The position numbers and the translations under genes are program-made. A stretch of 64,000 nt of DNA from Pseudomonas sp. H1h (GTDB lineage Bacteria; Pseudomonadota; Gammaproteobacteria; Pseudomonadales; Pseudomonadaceae), in NCBI RefSeq assembly GCF_000633255.1, contig NZ_AYMJ01000008.1, positions 279,849 through 343,848 on the forward strand, read 5' to 3'. Shown piece after piece: positions 47,492 through 58,669 of this stretch. Positions within the stretch are counted from its first letter, which is position 1. Each line of letters opens with the position of its first letter. The notes below the pieces were generated by a model. It had not been told where the DNA came from. It did no database searches and was given only the letters and a program-made list of their open reading frames with translations.

Positions 47492-48519
47492 AACCTTATC
47501 CAATCCGCAGTGTGTCGATCGTCATCCCGGTCTACAACGAACAGGAAAGCCTGCCGGAACTGCTGCGCCGTACCGAAGCGGCCTGCCGTCAGCTGAATCA
47601 CGATTTTGAAATCGTGCTGGTCGACGACGGTAGCCGTGACGAATCGGCGAACATGCTCGAAGAAGCCGCCGGCCGTGAAAACAGCCCGTTCGTGGCGGTC
47701 ATTCTCAACCGCAACTATGGTCAGCACGCGGCGATCATGGCCGGTTTCGAACAGTGCAAGGGCGACGTGGTGATTACCCTCGACGCCGACCTGCAGAACC
47801 CGCCAGAAGAAATTCCACGACTGGTGGCCGAGGCCGAAAAAGGTTACGACGTGGTCGGCACCGTGCGTGGCAACCGTCAGGATTCGGCCCTGCGCCGTTA
47901 CCCCTCGAAGCTCATCAACCTTGCCGTGCAACGCTCCACCGGCGTGGCCATGAGCGACTACGGCTGCATGCTGCGCGCCTACCGCCGCACCATCATCGAC
48001 GCGATGCTCGCCTGCCGCGAACGCAGCACGTTCATCCCGATCCTGGCCAACAGCTTCGCCCGTCACACCACCGAAATCGTCGTGGCCCACGCCGAGCGTG
48101 AACACGGCGACTCGAAATACAGCCCGATGCGCCTGATCAACCTGATGTTCGATCTGGTCACCTGCATGACCACCACCCCGCTGCGCCTGCTGAGCATCGT
48201 CGGCTTTGCCATGGCCGGCCTGGGTGTGTTGTTCGCCGTTGCACTGATCATTCTGCGTCTGGCCTTCGGTGCCGGTTGGGCCGGCGACGGTACCTTCGTG
48301 CTGTTCGCCGTGCTGTTCGTGTTTACCGGTGGCCAGTTCATCGGCATGGGGCTTTTGGGTGAATACCTGGGCCGTATGTACAGCGATGTGCGTGCCCGCC
48401 CACGTTTCTTCATCGAAAAGGTGTTGCGCAGCCAGCCGGCCGATCCGGCCCCTGCCGTCACCGTTGATGGTCTTTCTTCTACCGCTACTTCTTCCACTTC
48501 CGATCAGGTTCTCTCATGA
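47488..48519 (+). CDS. arnC: Undecaprenyl-phosphate Ara4FN transferase ArnC
   Basis: A 343-residue family 2 glycosyltransferase that transfers formylated Ara4N from UDP to undecaprenyl phosphate. The catalytic domain (1-230) has [28 protein letters not shown] and [11 protein letters not shown]. Two C-terminal helices (about 235-265 and 268-292) anchor it to the inner membrane. It starts with GTG inside the stop of arnB (four-base overlap) and overlaps arnA by four bases. Confidence 0.95.
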   Translation: MKPYPIRSVSIVIPVYNEQESLPELLRRTEAACRQLNHDFEIVLVDDGSRDESANMLEEAAGRENSPFVAVILNRNYGQHAAIMAGFEQCKGDVVITLDADLQNPPEEIPRLVAEAEKGYDVVGTVRGNRQDSALRRYPSKLINLAVQRSTGVAMSDYGCMLRAYRRTIIDAMLACRERSTFIPILANSFARHTTEIVVAHAEREHGDSKYSPMRLINLMFDLVTCMTTTPLRLLSIVGFAMAGLGVLFAVALIILRLAFGAGWAGDGTFVLFAVLFVFTGGQFIGMGLLGEYLGRMYSDVRARPRFFIEKVLRSQPADPAPAVTVDGLSSTATSSTSDQVLS

Positions 48520-50507
48520 GTGCAAAAACTGTTGTCTTCGCCTACCACGATATTGGCTGCGCCGGCATTGAAGCCCTGCTCAACAGCGGCTATGACATTG
48601 CAGCAGTGTTCACTCACGCCGATGATCCGAAAGAAAACGCTTTCTATGCATCGGTTGCACAACTGTGCGCCAGCAAAGGCATCCCGGTGCACGCGCCGGA
48701 AGACGCCAACCACCCACTGTGGATCGAGCGCATCGCCAAGCTGGACCCGGAGTACATTTTCTCCTTCTACTATCGCAACCTGCTGAGCGAGCCACTGCTG
48801 GCCCTGGCCAAAAAAGGCGCGTTCAACCTGCACGGCTCGCTGCTGCCACGCTACCGTGGCCGCGCTCCGGCGAACTGGGTGCTGGTCAACGGCGAAACCG
48901 AAACCGGCGTCACCCTGCACCGCATGGTCAAACGTGCTGATGCCGGCGCCATCGTTGCCCAGCAGCGCGTTGCCATCGAGCGCAGCGACACCGGCCTGAC
49001 CCTGCACGCCAAACTGCGCACGGCCGCCAGCGACCTGCTGCGCGACACCCTGCCGAACATGCTGCAAGGCAAGATCACCGAAACCCCGCAGGACGAATCC
49101 AAGGCCACCGTATTTGGCCGTCGTACCCCGGCAGACGGCAAACTGGTCTGGGCCAAACCGGCCGAAGAACTGTTCAACCTGGTGCGCGCCGTCACCCGTC
49201 CATACCCGGGCGCCTTCTGCGCCGTGGGCGAGCACAAGCTGATCGTCTGGAGCGCCGAAGTCGTCAAGGGCAACGAAGGTCAGGCACCTGGCCGCGTGAT
49301 CAGCGTCGATCCGCTGCGCATCGCTTGTGGTCAAGACTCGCTGGTGATCAACGCCGGTCAGCGCAACGACAACGGTCTGTACCTCAGCGGCCCGCAACTG
49401 GCCAACGAACTGGGTCTGGTTGACGGTTCGCTGCTGCGCGGTGCCGAGTCCGGTCGTGCACCACGTCGCACCCGCGTGCTGATCCTCGGTGTCAACGGCT
49501 TCATCGGTAACCACCTGTCCGAGCGTCTGCTGCGTGACGACCGCTACGAAGTCTATGGTCTGGACATCGGTTCCGACGCTATCGAGCGTCTGCGCAGCCA
49601 CCCCAACTTCCACTTCGTTGAAGGCGACATCAGCATTCACTCCGAGTGGATCGAGTACCACATCAAGAAATGCGACGTGGTCCTGCCGCTGGTGGCCATC
49701 GCCACCCCGATCGAATACACCCGCAACCCGCTGCGCGTATTCGAACTGGACTTCGAAGAAAACCTGAAACTGGTTCGCTACTGCGTCAAGTACAACAAGC
49801 GCGTGATCTTCCCGTCGACTTCCGAAGTCTATGGCATGTGCCAGGACAAGAACTTCGACGAAGACAGCTCGAACCTGATCGTCGGTCCGATCAACAAGCA
49901 ACGCTGGATCTACTCGGTCTCCAAGCAACTGCTGGACCGCGTGATCTGGGCTTACGGCGCCAAAGGCCTGAATTTCACCCTGTTCCGTCCGTTCAACTGG
50001 ATGGGCCCGCGCCTGGACCGTCTGGACTCGGCCCGTATCGGCAGCTCCCGCGCCATCACCCAGTTGATCCTCAACCTGGTCGAAGGTACGCCAATCCGTC
50101 TGTTCGACGGTGGCGAGCAGAAGCGCTGCTTCACCGACATCGCTGATGGCGTCGAGGCACTGGCCCGCATCATCGATAACGACAACGATGTCTGCAACGG
50201 CCAGATCATCAACATCGGCAACCCGGACAACGAAGCCAGCATCCGCCAGTTGGGCGAAGAGCTGCTGCGTCAGTTCGAAGCGCACCCACTGCGTCACAAC
50301 TTCCCTCCGTTCGCCGGTTTCCGCGACGTGGAAAGCAAGGCGTTCTACGGTGCCGGTTACCAGGACGTGGAACACCGCAAGCCAAGCATTGCCAACGCCA
50401 AGCGCCTGCTGAACTGGGAGCCGACCGTGGAAATGCGCGAGACCATCGGCAATACCCTGGACTTCTTCCTGCGTGAAGCCATGCTCGAAATCGCGGACAA
50501 GAAGTAA
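48516..50507 (+). CDS. arnA: Bifunctional ArnA: UDP-Ara4N formyltransferase / UDP-GlcA decarboxylase
   Basis: A 663-residue two-domain enzyme. The N-terminal formyltransferase (1-305) contains the N-x-H pair in [16 protein letters not shown] and the catalytic aspartate in KRADAGAI; it uses 10-formyl-THF. The C-terminal short-chain dehydrogenase half (315-663) has the NAD site [14 protein letters not shown], the TSEVYG segment, the YSVSK catalytic tyrosine-lysine pair, and oxidatively decarboxylates UDP-glucuronate to UDP-Ara4O. Length and order match E. coli ArnA. It overlaps its neighbours on both sides. Confidence 0.95.
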   Translation: MSAKTVVFAYHDIGCAGIEALLNSGYDIAAVFTHADDPKENAFYASVAQLCASKGIPVHAPEDANHPLWIERIAKLDPEYIFSFYYRNLLSEPLLALAKKGAFNLHGSLLPRYRGRAPANWVLVNGETETGVTLHRMVKRADAGAIVAQQRVAIERSDTGLTLHAKLRTAASDLLRDTLPNMLQGKITETPQDESKATVFGRRTPADGKLVWAKPAEELFNLVRAVTRPYPGAFCAVGEHKLIVWSAEVVKGNEGQAPGRVISVDPLRIACGQDSLVINAGQRNDNGLYLSGPQLANELGLVDGSLLRGAESGRAPRRTRVLILGVNGFIGNHLSERLLRDDRYEVYGLDIGSDAIERLRSHPNFHFVEGDISIHSEWIEYHIKKCDVVLPLVAIATPIEYTRNPLRVFELDFEENLKLVRYCVKYNKRVIFPSTSEVYGMCQDKNFDEDSSNLIVGPINKQRWIYSVSKQLLDRVIWAYGAKGLNFTLFRPFNWMGPRLDRLDSARIGSSRAITQLILNLVEGTPIRLFDGGEQKRCFTDIADGVEALARIIDNDNDVCNGQIINIGNPDNEASIRQLGEELLRQFEAHPLRHNFPPFAGFRDVESKAFYGAGYQDVEHRKPSIANAKRLLNWEPTVEMRETIGNTLDFFLREAMLEIADKK

Positions 50508-51391
50508 TGCAGGCAGGTCTTCGTATCGATGTCGACACCTACCGTGGCACCCGTGAAGGTGTGCCGCGACTGTTGGAGATGCTCGACGAGGCTCAGGTCA
50601 AGGCAACGTTTTTCTTCAGTGTCGGCCCGGACAACATGGGCCGGCATCTGTGGCGCCTGATCCGCCCGCAGTTCCTCTGGAAAATGCTCCGTTCCAACGC
50701 TGCCGGCCTGTACGGCTGGGACATTCTGCTGGCCGGCACTGCCTGGCCAGGCAAACCGATTGGTCGCGATCTCGGGCACCTGATGCGTCAGGCCCGGGAC
50801 GCCGGTCACGAAGTCGGCCTGCACGCCTGGGATCACCATGGCTGGCAGGCCAACGCCGGGCGCTGGAGCGAGGCGCAACTGATCGAACAGATCCGTCGGG
50901 GTGTCGACACCCTCAGCGATATTCTCGGGGAAAAGATCCAGTGTTCGGCCTCCGCCGGTTGGCGTGCGGACGAACGCGTGATCCAGGCCAAGCAAACCTT
51001 CGGCTTTCGCTACAACAGCGATTGCCGCGGGCAGAGCCTGTTCCGTCCGCTGCTGGCTGATGGCACTCCGGGCGCGCCGCAAATCCCGGTGGACATGCCG
51101 ACCTTCGATGAAGTCGTCGGTCCGACCGTGGCTGCCAAGGATTTCAACGCCTTCATCCTCGACCGGTTCCGTCAGCAAGCACTCAACGTCTACACCATTC
51201 ATGCCGAAGTAGAAGGGATTCTGATGGCTCAGGACTTTCGTCAATTGCTGGCCGCTGCACGCCAGCGCAGTATTGACTTCAAACCACTGGGCGACTTGTT
51301 GCCCGAGTTTTTCAACACCTTGCCCGTGGGCCACGTACAACGCGGCGCACTTGAAGGCCGTGAAGGCTGGCTGGGAGTGCAAGGCGCATGA
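50507..51391 (+). CDS. arnD: 4-deoxy-4-formamido-L-arabinose-phosphoundecaprenol deformylase ArnD
   Basis: A 294-residue polysaccharide-deacetylase (NodB) family enzyme that removes the formyl group from the lipid-linked sugar. Metal and catalytic motifs are [10 protein letters not shown] and [14 protein letters not shown], with the later [10 protein letters not shown]. The ATG shares one base with the arnA stop (TAATG). A hydrophobic patch rather than a true helix would associate it with the membrane. Confidence 0.95.
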   Translation: MQAGLRIDVDTYRGTREGVPRLLEMLDEAQVKATFFFSVGPDNMGRHLWRLIRPQFLWKMLRSNAAGLYGWDILLAGTAWPGKPIGRDLGHLMRQARDAGHEVGLHAWDHHGWQANAGRWSEAQLIEQIRRGVDTLSDILGEKIQCSASAGWRADERVIQAKQTFGFRYNSDCRGQSLFRPLLADGTPGAPQIPVDMPTFDEVVGPTVAAKDFNAFILDRFRQQALNVYTIHAEVEGILMAQDFRQLLAAARQRSIDFKPLGDLLPEFFNTLPVGHVQRGALEGREGWLGVQGA

Positions 51392-53037
51392 GTAAACGCT
51401 GGGCATTGCCGTTGCTGGTAGTACTTTGCCTGCTGGCCTATCTGCTGCCGCTGGGCACCCATGGTTTGTGGATTCCCGATGAAACCCGTTACGCGCAAAT
51501 CAGCCAGAGCATGCTGCTGAGCGGGGACTGGGTTTCGCCACACTTCATGGGGCTGCGTTACTTCGAAAAACCGATTGCCGGCTACTGGATGATCGCCATC
51601 GGTCAGGAACTGTTCGGACAGAACCTGTTCGGCGTGCGTTTCGCTTCGGCGCTGAGCACCGGTTTGAGTGTTTTGCTGGGTTACCTGATCGCTCGCCGGT
51701 TATGGAACGACCCACGCAAGAGCTTTGTCTGCGCCCTGCTCTACATGAGCTTCACCATTGTTGCCGGCCAGGCCGGTTACGCCAACCTCGATCCGCAATT
51801 CACCTTCTGGGTCAACCTGAGCCTCGTCGCGCTGTGGTTTGCGCTGGACAGCCGCTCTGGCGGGCAACGCTTCGCAGCGTGGGCGGTACTGGGCCTGGCG
51901 TGCGGCATGGGGTTCATGACCAAGGGTTTTCTCGCCTGGGCGCTGCCGGTACTGATCGCCCTGCCGTGGATGCTCTGGCAAAAGCGCTGGCGTGAGCTGC
52001 TGGTCTTCGGTCCGGTGGCGATCGTCGTGGCGATTGCGGTCAGCCTGCCGTGGGCACTGGCGGTTCATTCCCATGAACCGGACTACTGGCGATTCTTCTT
52101 CTGGCATGAACACATTCGCCGTTTTGCCGGCGACGATGCCCAGCATGATTCGCCGTGGTGGTTCTATCTGCCGTTGCTGGTGGCGTTCAGCCTGCCGTGG
52201 GTCGGTCTGTTGCCGACCAGCTTCAAGCAAGCCTGGCAAACCCGCGCTCAACCGGCCATTGCGTTCCTGCTGTTGTGGTTGCTGATGCCACTGCTGTTTT
52301 TCAGCCTGAGCAACGGCAAGCTGCCGACCTACATCCTGCCTTGCCTGCTGCCGATGGCGTTGCTGCTGGGCAATGCGCTGGCGGACCGGTTGCGCCTTGA
52401 ACAGGGCCGTGCCTTGAGCATCAACGGCCTGCTCAATCTGCTGCTGGGCATTGTGCTGCTGATTGCGCTGGTTTATCTGCAACTGAAAAAGCCCGTGTAT
52501 GACCACGAACTGCACAGCATGGTGCTGGTGTTCATTGCACTGATCGGCTGGATCATCGCCAACCTGGCGCAAGCGTTCCTGCCGTTGCAATGCTGGGCGG
52601 CACCGGCGCTGGGCAGCCTGTTGCTGATCGGTGTCCTGCCGGCGGCATTGCCCAAGTCCGTGGTGTCCAACAAGACTCCGGACCAGTTCATCCTGCATCA
52701 CCTGGACGAGTTGTCCGGCACCACTCACTTGTTGAGCAACGACCTGGGCGCGGCCTCGGCGCTGGCCTGGCGTCTGCAGCGGCCAAACGTCGCGTTGTAC
52801 AACACCGTGGGCGAGTTGAAGTACGGCTTGTCCTACCCGGAAGGCGCCGAACAGCGGATCACCACCGACAAGGTGCAAGCCTGGATGCGTGATGCCCGTC
52901 GTACCGGTTCGGTCGGCGTGGTCATGCGGGTCAAGGGCGATGACGAGCTGCACGAAGTCGACCTGTTGCCCAAGGACGGCACCCGCTACGAGCAAGGCAA
53001 TCTGGTGATCATGGTTCTGCCCAAGGACCCGTCATGA
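51388..53037 (+). CDS. arnT2: Lipid A 4-amino-4-deoxy-L-arabinose transferase ArnT (copy 2)
   Basis: A 549-residue GT83 polytopic transferase, the ArnT of the operon. It shares with copy 1 the blocks [39 protein letters not shown] and [20 protein letters not shown]. It has a shorter N-terminus than copy 1 (about 20 residues less before the first helix). Overlaps arnD and arnE by four bases each. Which of the two copies acts on which lipid A phosphate or under which condition cannot be told from sequence. Confidence 0.95.
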   Translation: MSKRWALPLLVVLCLLAYLLPLGTHGLWIPDETRYAQISQSMLLSGDWVSPHFMGLRYFEKPIAGYWMIAIGQELFGQNLFGVRFASALSTGLSVLLGYLIARRLWNDPRKSFVCALLYMSFTIVAGQAGYANLDPQFTFWVNLSLVALWFALDSRSGGQRFAAWAVLGLACGMGFMTKGFLAWALPVLIALPWMLWQKRWRELLVFGPVAIVVAIAVSLPWALAVHSHEPDYWRFFFWHEHIRRFAGDDAQHDSPWWFYLPLLVAFSLPWVGLLPTSFKQAWQTRAQPAIAFLLLWLLMPLLFFSLSNGKLPTYILPCLLPMALLLGNALADRLRLEQGRALSINGLLNLLLGIVLLIALVYLQLKKPVYDHELHSMVLVFIALIGWIIANLAQAFLPLQCWAAPALGSLLLIGVLPAALPKSVVSNKTPDQFILHHLDELSGTTHLLSNDLGAASALAWRLQRPNVALYNTVGELKYGLSYPEGAEQRITTDKVQAWMRDARRTGSVGVVMRVKGDDELHEVDLLPKDGTRYEQGNLVIMVLPKDPS

Positions 53038-53378
53038 GCTGGATCTTGCTGCTGACGGCATGCCTGCTGACCTGCCTGGGTCAGGTTGCGCAGAAATACG
53101 CGGTTGAGAGCTGGCGCGGGGTCGACTCATCCTGGGCGGACAAACTGCGTTCGCCCTGGCTGTGGCTGGCACTTGTGGCGCTGGGCAGCGGCTTGCTGGT
53201 CTGGCTGCTGGTCCTGCAACGGCTGGAAGTCGGCATCGCTTACCCGATGCTCAGCCTCAACTTTGTACTGATCACGCTGATCGCACGGTTTGTCTTCCGT
53301 GAACCGGTCGACCGCCGCCATTGGCTGGGCGTCGCCCTGGTGATCGGCGGTGTGGTGCTGTTGGGGCAACACTCATGA
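53034..53378 (+). CDS. arnE: Ara4N-phosphoundecaprenol flippase subunit ArnE
   Basis: A 114-residue four-helix protein of the small multidrug resistance (EamA/SMR) fold. ArnE and ArnF together flip undecaprenyl-P-Ara4N across the inner membrane. Visible are [18 protein letters not shown] in helix 1 and [19 protein letters not shown] in helix 3. It overlaps arnT2 and arnF by four bases. Confidence 0.9.
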   Translation: MSWILLLTACLLTCLGQVAQKYAVESWRGVDSSWADKLRSPWLWLALVALGSGLLVWLLVLQRLEVGIAYPMLSLNFVLITLIARFVFREPVDRRHWLGVALVIGGVVLLGQHS

Positions 53379-53788
53379 GTCAGGGACGTGGAATCGCTTT
53401 TGCTCTGGGCAGCGTGCTGTTGGTCAGCGGTGCCCAGTTGGGCATGCGCTGGAGCATGACGCGCCTGCCGCAGCCGGAACAATGGTGGTCGGCGCTCACT
53501 GCCGGCAGCGTCGACCTTGTCGCGCTGGGCGTGGTGTTCGTGGCCATTCTGGCTTACGCGCTGTCGATGCTCTGCTGGCTCGCCGCCCTGCGCGATCTGC
53601 CGCTGGGTCGGGCTTATTCGCTGCTGAGCATCAGTTACGCGCTGGTTTATCTGCTGGCGGCCAGTCTGCCGCTGTTCAACGAATCATTCAGTCTCACTAA
53701 ATCACTGGGCGTGGCACTGGTCATGCTCGGGGTCATCACTATTAACACTCGTCCGTCTCGTGCGCCCGAATTCAGGAGTGCTCCATGA
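53375..53788 (+). CDS. arnF: Ara4N-phosphoundecaprenol flippase subunit ArnF
   Basis: A 137-residue partner of ArnE with four helices ([39 protein letters not shown]). The ATG at 53375 overlaps the arnE stop; the longer open frame upstream is the shadow of arnE. It overlaps ugd by four bases. Confidence 0.9.
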   Translation: MSQGRGIAFALGSVLLVSGAQLGMRWSMTRLPQPEQWWSALTAGSVDLVALGVVFVAILAYALSMLCWLAALRDLPLGRAYSLLSISYALVYLLAASLPLFNESFSLTKSLGVALVMLGVITINTRPSRAPEFRSAP

Positions 53789-55164
53789 AAATCACAGTAT
53801 TTGGTAGCGGTTATGTCGGTCTGGTGCAGGCCGCCGTGTTGGCCGAAGTCGGTCACGACGTCGTGTGCATGGACATCGACCAGAAGAAAGTCGAACTGCT
53901 GCGCCAGGGTCACGTCAGCATCTTTGAACCGGGGCTTTCGAGCCTGGTACGTGAAGGCCTGGACTCCAGCCGCCTGCATTTCACCTCCGATGAAAAACTG
54001 GCTGTGCAACACGGTCGCGTTGCGTTCATTGCGGTCGGTACGCCGTCCAGCGAAGACGGCTCGGCCGATCTGAAGTACGTGCTGTCGGTGGGTGACGCCG
54101 TGTCGCGTCATCGTGAGCAGCCGCTGATTCTGGTGGAAAAATCCACCGTACCGGTCGGCACCGGCGACACCCTGCGCGCGCACATTCAGGCCGCACTGGA
54201 CAAGGCTGGCCGTCAACTGCAGTTCGATATCGTCTCCAACCCGGAATTCCTCAAGGAAGGTTCGGCGGTGTCCGACTGCCGTCGTCCGGACCGCATCGTC
54301 ATCGGCTGTGAAGGTGACGAAGTGCGCGACGTGATGCGCGACCTGTACTCGCCGTTCAACCGCAACCATGACCGCATCATGTTCATGGACCTGCGCAGCG
54401 CCGAACTGACCAAATACGCCGCCAACTGCATGCTGGCGACCAAGATCAGCTTCATCAACCAGATCGCCGAACTGGCCGAACACCTGGGCGCCGACATCGA
54501 GTCGGTCCGTCAGGGCATCGGTGCCGACACCCGCATCGGTTATCACTTCATCTACCCGGGCTGCGGTTACGGCGGCTCGTGCTTCCCCAAAGACATGCGC
54601 GCCCTGATCCACAGCGCCGAGCAGGCCCATTGCTCCAGCGACCTGCTGCAAGCAGTCGAGGCGATCAACGAGCGGCAGAAGCACAAGCTGTTCGACCGCA
54701 TCAACGCGTTCTACAAGGGCGACCTGCGCGGCAAGACCTTCGCCCTGTGGGGCCTGGCGTTCAAGCCGAACACCGATGACATGCGCGATGCGCCAAGCCG
54801 TGTATTGCTCGACTCGCTGTTCGCCGCCGGCGCCAGCGTGCGCGCGTTCGACCCGGAAGCGATGCAGGAAACCCAGCATCTGTACCCGAACGAAGAAAAA
54901 CTGATGCTGATGGGCACCCCGGAATCGGTGCTGTCGGGCTCTGATGCGCTGATCATCTGCACCGAATGGCAGCAGTTCAAGGCGCCGGATTTCGACCTGA
55001 TCGAGCAACGCCTGAAAGCCCCGGTGATCTTCGACGGCCGCAACCTGTACGACGCCGAACGTCTGGCGCGTAACGGCTTCAAGTACTTCCCGATCGGCCG
55101 TGGTGATTCGCGCAAATTGCCGATCCCGCTGCAACAGTGGCCTAACTCCGTGGACGTCGCTTGA
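53785..55164 (+). CDS. ugd: UDP-glucose 6-dehydrogenase Ugd
   Basis: A 459-residue dehydrogenase that makes UDP-glucuronate, the precursor used by ArnA. The NAD fold is at the start ([20 protein letters not shown], then the acidic end CMDID). The catalytic cysteine lies in [15 protein letters not shown], and the C-terminal UDP-binding domain has [20 protein letters not shown]. Having ugd inside the arn operon makes Ara4N precursor supply independent of other glucuronate pathways. It overlaps the last gene by four bases. Confidence 0.95.
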   Translation: MKITVFGSGYVGLVQAAVLAEVGHDVVCMDIDQKKVELLRQGHVSIFEPGLSSLVREGLDSSRLHFTSDEKLAVQHGRVAFIAVGTPSSEDGSADLKYVLSVGDAVSRHREQPLILVEKSTVPVGTGDTLRAHIQAALDKAGRQLQFDIVSNPEFLKEGSAVSDCRRPDRIVIGCEGDEVRDVMRDLYSPFNRNHDRIMFMDLRSAELTKYAANCMLATKISFINQIAELAEHLGADIESVRQGIGADTRIGYHFIYPGCGYGGSCFPKDMRALIHSAEQAHCSSDLLQAVEAINERQKHKLFDRINAFYKGDLRGKTFALWGLAFKPNTDDMRDAPSRVLLDSLFAAGASVRAFDPEAMQETQHLYPNEEKLMLMGTPESVLSGSDALIICTEWQQFKAPDFDLIEQRLKAPVIFDGRNLYDAERLARNGFKYFPIGRGDSRKLPIPLQQWPNSVDVA

Positions 55165-56759
55165 TCACGTTGTCGCCTGTCATCCGCCGGCAGTCCCTGA
55201 TCGCAGGGCTGCTGGCGCTGTTGCTGTTTATAGCCGGGGTTTACGGACAGGCTCCCATTGGCTTCGATTCACGCTTCGTACTGTTTGCCCAAGAGATGTT
55301 GAGACACGGGCCTACGGTATTCCCGACCACCTACGGCCAGCCATACGCCGATTATTCGGCGGTTTCGACGCTGTTCATCTGGTTGTTGTCGCTGCCCTTC
55401 GGCGCGGTCAACACGTTGACAGCATGGCTGCCCAGCGCGATTGCCGGCGCGGTGATCGTGACTTTGATGTACCGCTTGCTGGCGGTGCATTCGCAGCGTT
55501 GGGCGTTGATCAGCATTGCGCTGTTGATGCTCACCAGCACCTTCATCACCGAAGTGCGCGCCGTATCGCAGGACCTGATGCTCGCCGCCGTGGCCCTGTC
55601 GGTGTTTTACCTGGGCTACGCGCACGACCATTTCGGCTCCCGCCGCCGCTGGCCGCTGATCTTTGTTCTGCTGTTGCTGGGTTTTGGTATTCGCGGGCCA
55701 ATCGGCCTCGTGGTGCCGACCGGCATGCTCTGCAGCTACTTTCTGCTCAACCGTGAGTGGAAACGCCTGTTGGTGTTCGGTGTGCTCGCCTCGATCCTGC
55801 TCGCCGCGTGCGTCGGCCTGCTGTTGTGGCTGGCAAAGCTCAGCGGTGGCGAAGCCTTCTTGCAGGACGTGATTCGCATGCAGTTCATGGGGCGCATGGA
55901 TGGCAGTGAAGGCGTCAGCGGCTCGCTGTATTACTTCACCAGTTCCATGGGCAACTACGCGCTGGCGTATCCGTTGGCGATCCTCGCGTTGGCCGCGACC
56001 TGGCTGAGCAAACCGCATCAACGTGGTCCGGCGTTGCGCCTGGTTCAATACTGCGCGGCCGCCGGGCTGATCGTGATGGTCGGCCTGTCGATTCCGCAGG
56101 CGAAGAAGGCGCGTTACCTGCTGCCGATGCTGCCAATGGCAGCGATCATCGCAGCCTACCCGTTCCAGGTACTGCACGGGCGGGTGTTCCGGGTATTGCG
56201 CGGCTTGATTCAGGGGCTGTGGCTGCTGACGCCGGGTTTGCTGATGGTGGTTCTGCTGGTGGCCAAGCGGCGGTTTCCCGAGCAACTGAACGGCCTCACC
56301 CTGATACTGGTCGTGCTGGGCGTCCTGCAATTGCTCGCGCTTTCGCGTTTGCTGTTCCCGCGCTGGCGTGCAGAAGTGTTGGCACTGTGCTCGGTTCTCG
56401 CGTTGTGGACGGTGTATGCCGCGGTGTTCGAGCCGGTGGAGCGGCGTCTGTATGACACGCAGTCGTTCAGTCGCGCCGCGTTCGCTCAAGTCCAGGCCAA
56501 TCCGGCACCGCTGGTGCTGCACGGCATGGGCAAAGACGCCAAGGCGATCAAGTTCATGGTCAACGTCGAGCACGACCTGCAGCCGCAGTTCACCGAGACG
56601 GTACAGCAACTCGAAACCATCAAGGGCCCGGCGTGGCTGATGATGGACAGCAAGGACCTGCAAACACTGCAAGGCACCGCGCTGGCCGGCCTGCAACCGG
56701 TGGTGACGGGTAGCTTCGACAAGAACGATTACGTGCTGTTGTACATCAAACCCTTGTAG
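55161..56759 (+). CDS. ArnT-related GT39 membrane glycosyltransferase at operon end
   Basis: A 532-residue polytopic protein distantly related to ArnT. It starts with TTG inside the ugd stop (TTGA overlap). The acidic first-loop motif is changed relative to ArnT: GFDSRFVLFAQEMLRHGPT, followed by TYGQPYADYSAVSTLFIWL, and later TEVRAVSQDLMLAAVALSVF and KKARYLLPMLPM. Unlike the two ArnT proteins it lacks the IPDETRY block, so a different acceptor or sugar is likely. Co-expression with arn genes suggests it uses a polyprenyl-phosphate sugar. It is followed by a repeat-type hairpin. Confidence 0.75.
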   Translation: MITLSPVIRRQSLIAGLLALLLFIAGVYGQAPIGFDSRFVLFAQEMLRHGPTVFPTTYGQPYADYSAVSTLFIWLLSLPFGAVNTLTAWLPSAIAGAVIVTLMYRLLAVHSQRWALISIALLMLTSTFITEVRAVSQDLMLAAVALSVFYLGYAHDHFGSRRRWPLIFVLLLLGFGIRGPIGLVVPTGMLCSYFLLNREWKRLLVFGVLASILLAACVGLLLWLAKLSGGEAFLQDVIRMQFMGRMDGSEGVSGSLYYFTSSMGNYALAYPLAILALAATWLSKPHQRGPALRLVQYCAAAGLIVMVGLSIPQAKKARYLLPMLPMAAIIAAYPFQVLHGRVFRVLRGLIQGLWLLTPGLLMVVLLVAKRRFPEQLNGLTLILVVLGVLQLLALSRLLFPRWRAEVLALCSVLALWTVYAAVFEPVERRLYDTQSFSRAAFAQVQANPAPLVLHGMGKDAKAIKFMVNVEHDLQPQFTETVQQLETIKGPAWLMMDSKDLQTLQGTALAGLQPVVTGSFDKNDYVLLYIKPL

Positions 56760-56770
56760 CGGTTGGCGAA

Positions 56771-56814
56771 GGCTGCGATCTTCTGGTCTTTTTCAAGATC
56801 AAACGATCGCAGCC
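56771..56814. repeat. Nested inverted repeat (Pseudomonas intergenic element)
   Basis: GGCTGCGATC (56771-56780) and GATCGCAGCC (56805-56814) are perfect complements, with a nested GATCTT/AAGATC pair (56777-56782, 56795-56800). It lies between the GT39 and acetyltransferase genes and could terminate the arn transcript; it looks like a dispersed repeat. Confidence 0.6.
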
Positions 56815-56829
56815 ATCGGCACCGCTTAC

Positions 56830-57348
56830 ATGACCCTCACGATTCGCCCCGCACGGGCTACTGACGCATCCGCCCTCCCCGCCATCGAACGCTCGGCCGC
56901 CGAGCTGTTTCGCGTCGACCCGACCCTTGCCTGGCTCGCCGACAGTGACGTGGCAAGCGCCGCACAACACCGCCAGGCCATCGAGCAGGCCCACGTCTGG
57001 GTTGCCGAAAGCGCCACTGCGCAACTCGCAGGATTTATCCGCGCGCTGGACGTCGGCGACCAACTGCACATTGAAGAACTGTCGGTCAGCCTGGCGTTTC
57101 AGGGACAAGGCGCGGGTCGTCAACTGGTGATGGCCGCGATTGAGCATGCGCGCCACCGGCAGATGCGTGCCCTGACCTTGACGACCTTTCGCGATGTGCC
57201 GTGGAATGCGCCTTTTTATCAGCGGATGGGCTTTGTCATCGCCACGCCGGATGAGCTTGAGGCGCACTTGATCGAGGCGCTGCACAAGGAAGTCGAACAT
57301 GGCTTTGCCGCCGAGCGACGCTGCGCCATGCACCTGATATTGCCCTGA
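56830..57348 (+). CDS. GNAT-family N-acetyltransferase
   Basis: A 172-residue acetyl-CoA-dependent acyltransferase. Acetyl-CoA-binding motif A is IEELSVSLAFQGQGAGRQLV (about 78-97), followed by ALTLTTFRDVPWNAPFYQRM. The acceptor cannot be told from sequence; some close relatives acetylate amines or aminoglycosides. The gene stands alone between repeats with no strong ribosome site. Confidence 0.8.
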   Translation: MTLTIRPARATDASALPAIERSAAELFRVDPTLAWLADSDVASAAQHRQAIEQAHVWVAESATAQLAGFIRALDVGDQLHIEELSVSLAFQGQGAGRQLVMAAIEHARHRQMRALTLTTFRDVPWNAPFYQRMGFVIATPDELEAHLIEALHKEVEHGFAAERRCAMHLILP

Positions 57349-57369
57349 GCCGACAAATCCCTTGTCGGC
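57349..57369 (+). terminator. Hairpin after the acetyltransferase gene
   Basis: GCCGACAA (57349-57356) and TTGTCGGC (57362-57369), loop ATCCC, directly after the stop codon. No T-run, so it may act with the REP pair behind it. Confidence 0.5.
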
Positions 57370-57371
57370 GT

Positions 57372-57443
57372 GAGCCTGCTCGCGATAGCGTCCTCTCAAT
57401 CAACTGTGTTGGCGCCTGAAACCCGGCATTCGCGAGCAGGCTC
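57372..57443. repeat. Inverted REP pair
   Basis: GAGCCTGCTCGCGA (57372-57385) and TCGCGAGCAGGCTC (57430-57443) are exact reverse complements, forming a BIME-like doublet typical of Pseudomonas intergenic regions. Confidence 0.75.
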
Positions 57444-57490
57444 GCTCCCACAGGGTTTCGCGTCATAAAAATAAGGACATTTGCACTGCC

Positions 57491-58669
57491 GTGGCCACTT
57501 ACTCCCGCCTGATCCGCCGCCTGATGGTCACCTCGTTGACCATCGTCATCAGCCGTGCGCTGATCAGTCCGCTACTGACCCTGTTTCTCAGCAACAAACT
57601 GGGCCTCAACCCGCAGGACGTCGGCTTGTTGCTGGGCATCGCGGTGTTCAGCGCCACGCTGTTCTCGCTGTACGGCGGTTACATCATCGATCGGCTCGAC
57701 AAGCGCCGGCTGTTGATCCTGACCATGCTCTCCAGCGGCATTGGCCTGATCCTGCTGACCTTCGCGCAAAATCTGTATCTGGTCACGCTGGTGCTGATCA
57801 TCAGTGAAACGGCTTCAGCGCTGTTCCTGATCTGCTCCAAGGCGATCCTCAGTGAAAATCTGCCGGTGGGCCAACGGGTCAAGGCGTTTTCGCTGAACTA
57901 CACACTGACCAATATTGGTTACGCCATCGGCCCGATGATTGGCGTAGTGATTGCCGGGATCTGGCCCTCGGCGCCGTTTATTGTCGCGGGCCTGATTGCC
58001 TGTGGCAGCATTCTCCTGTTGCTGGGCGTCTCCCGTGAGGTGAACCCTCTGGCGTCGGCCAGCCAACCGCAAAGCTTCGTGAAAACCCTGATCATCCTGA
58101 AAAACGACCGCACGATGATCCTGTTTACCCTCGGTTGCCTGCTCAGTACGCTGGTGCACGGGCGCTTCACCCTGTACCTGTCGCAATACCTGCTGGCGAC
58201 CCACACCCAACAACAGACGCTCGACACCATGGCCGCCCTGCTCGCCTGCAACGCGATCACAGTGATCCTGCTGCAATACCAGATCGGCCGTTTTCTCAAG
58301 CGCGAGCACCTGCGCTTCTGGATTGCCGGCGGCACCGCGTTGTTCATCGTCGGTCTGATCGGCTTCAGCCTGGCGGACAGCCTCGTTGGCTGGTGCGTGG
58401 CGATGTTCATCTTCACCCTCGGCGAGATGATCATCTACCCGGCGGATTTCCTTTTTGTCGACACTCTCGCTCCAGAAGAACTGCGCGGCAGTTACTACGG
58501 TGCACAGAACCTCGCCGCGCTGGGCGGCGCGGTGAGCCCGGTGATGTGCGGGTTCCTGCTGATGCACACGCCGGCGCCAAGCATGTTCTACGCTTTGAGC
58601 GCTCTGGCAGCGCTGGGTGGGTATTTGTGTTTTGTCAGTGGGCGGCGTGTGGCGACAATTCAAAAATAA
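57491..58669 (+). CDS. MFS transporter
   Basis: A 392-residue twelve-helix carrier of the drug:H+ antiporter-like group. The loop after helix 2 is YGGYIIDRLDKRRLLILTML, and the central region has SEDLPVG-like SENLPVGQRVKAFSLNYTLT and LGEMIIYPADFLFVDTLAPE, as in the MdtH/YajR-type exporters. It starts with GTG at 57491; AAGGA is about twelve bases upstream, rather far. Substrate unknown. Confidence 0.75.
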   Translation: MATYSRLIRRLMVTSLTIVISRALISPLLTLFLSNKLGLNPQDVGLLLGIAVFSATLFSLYGGYIIDRLDKRRLLILTMLSSGIGLILLTFAQNLYLVTLVLIISETASALFLICSKAILSENLPVGQRVKAFSLNYTLTNIGYAIGPMIGVVIAGIWPSAPFIVAGLIACGSILLLLGVSREVNPLASASQPQSFVKTLIILKNDRTMILFTLGCLLSTLVHGRFTLYLSQYLLATHTQQQTLDTMAALLACNAITVILLQYQIGRFLKREHLRFWIAGGTALFIVGLIGFSLADSLVGWCVAMFIFTLGEMIIYPADFLFVDTLAPEELRGSYYGAQNLAALGGAVSPVMCGFLLMHTPAPSMFYALSALAALGGYLCFVSGRRVATIQK

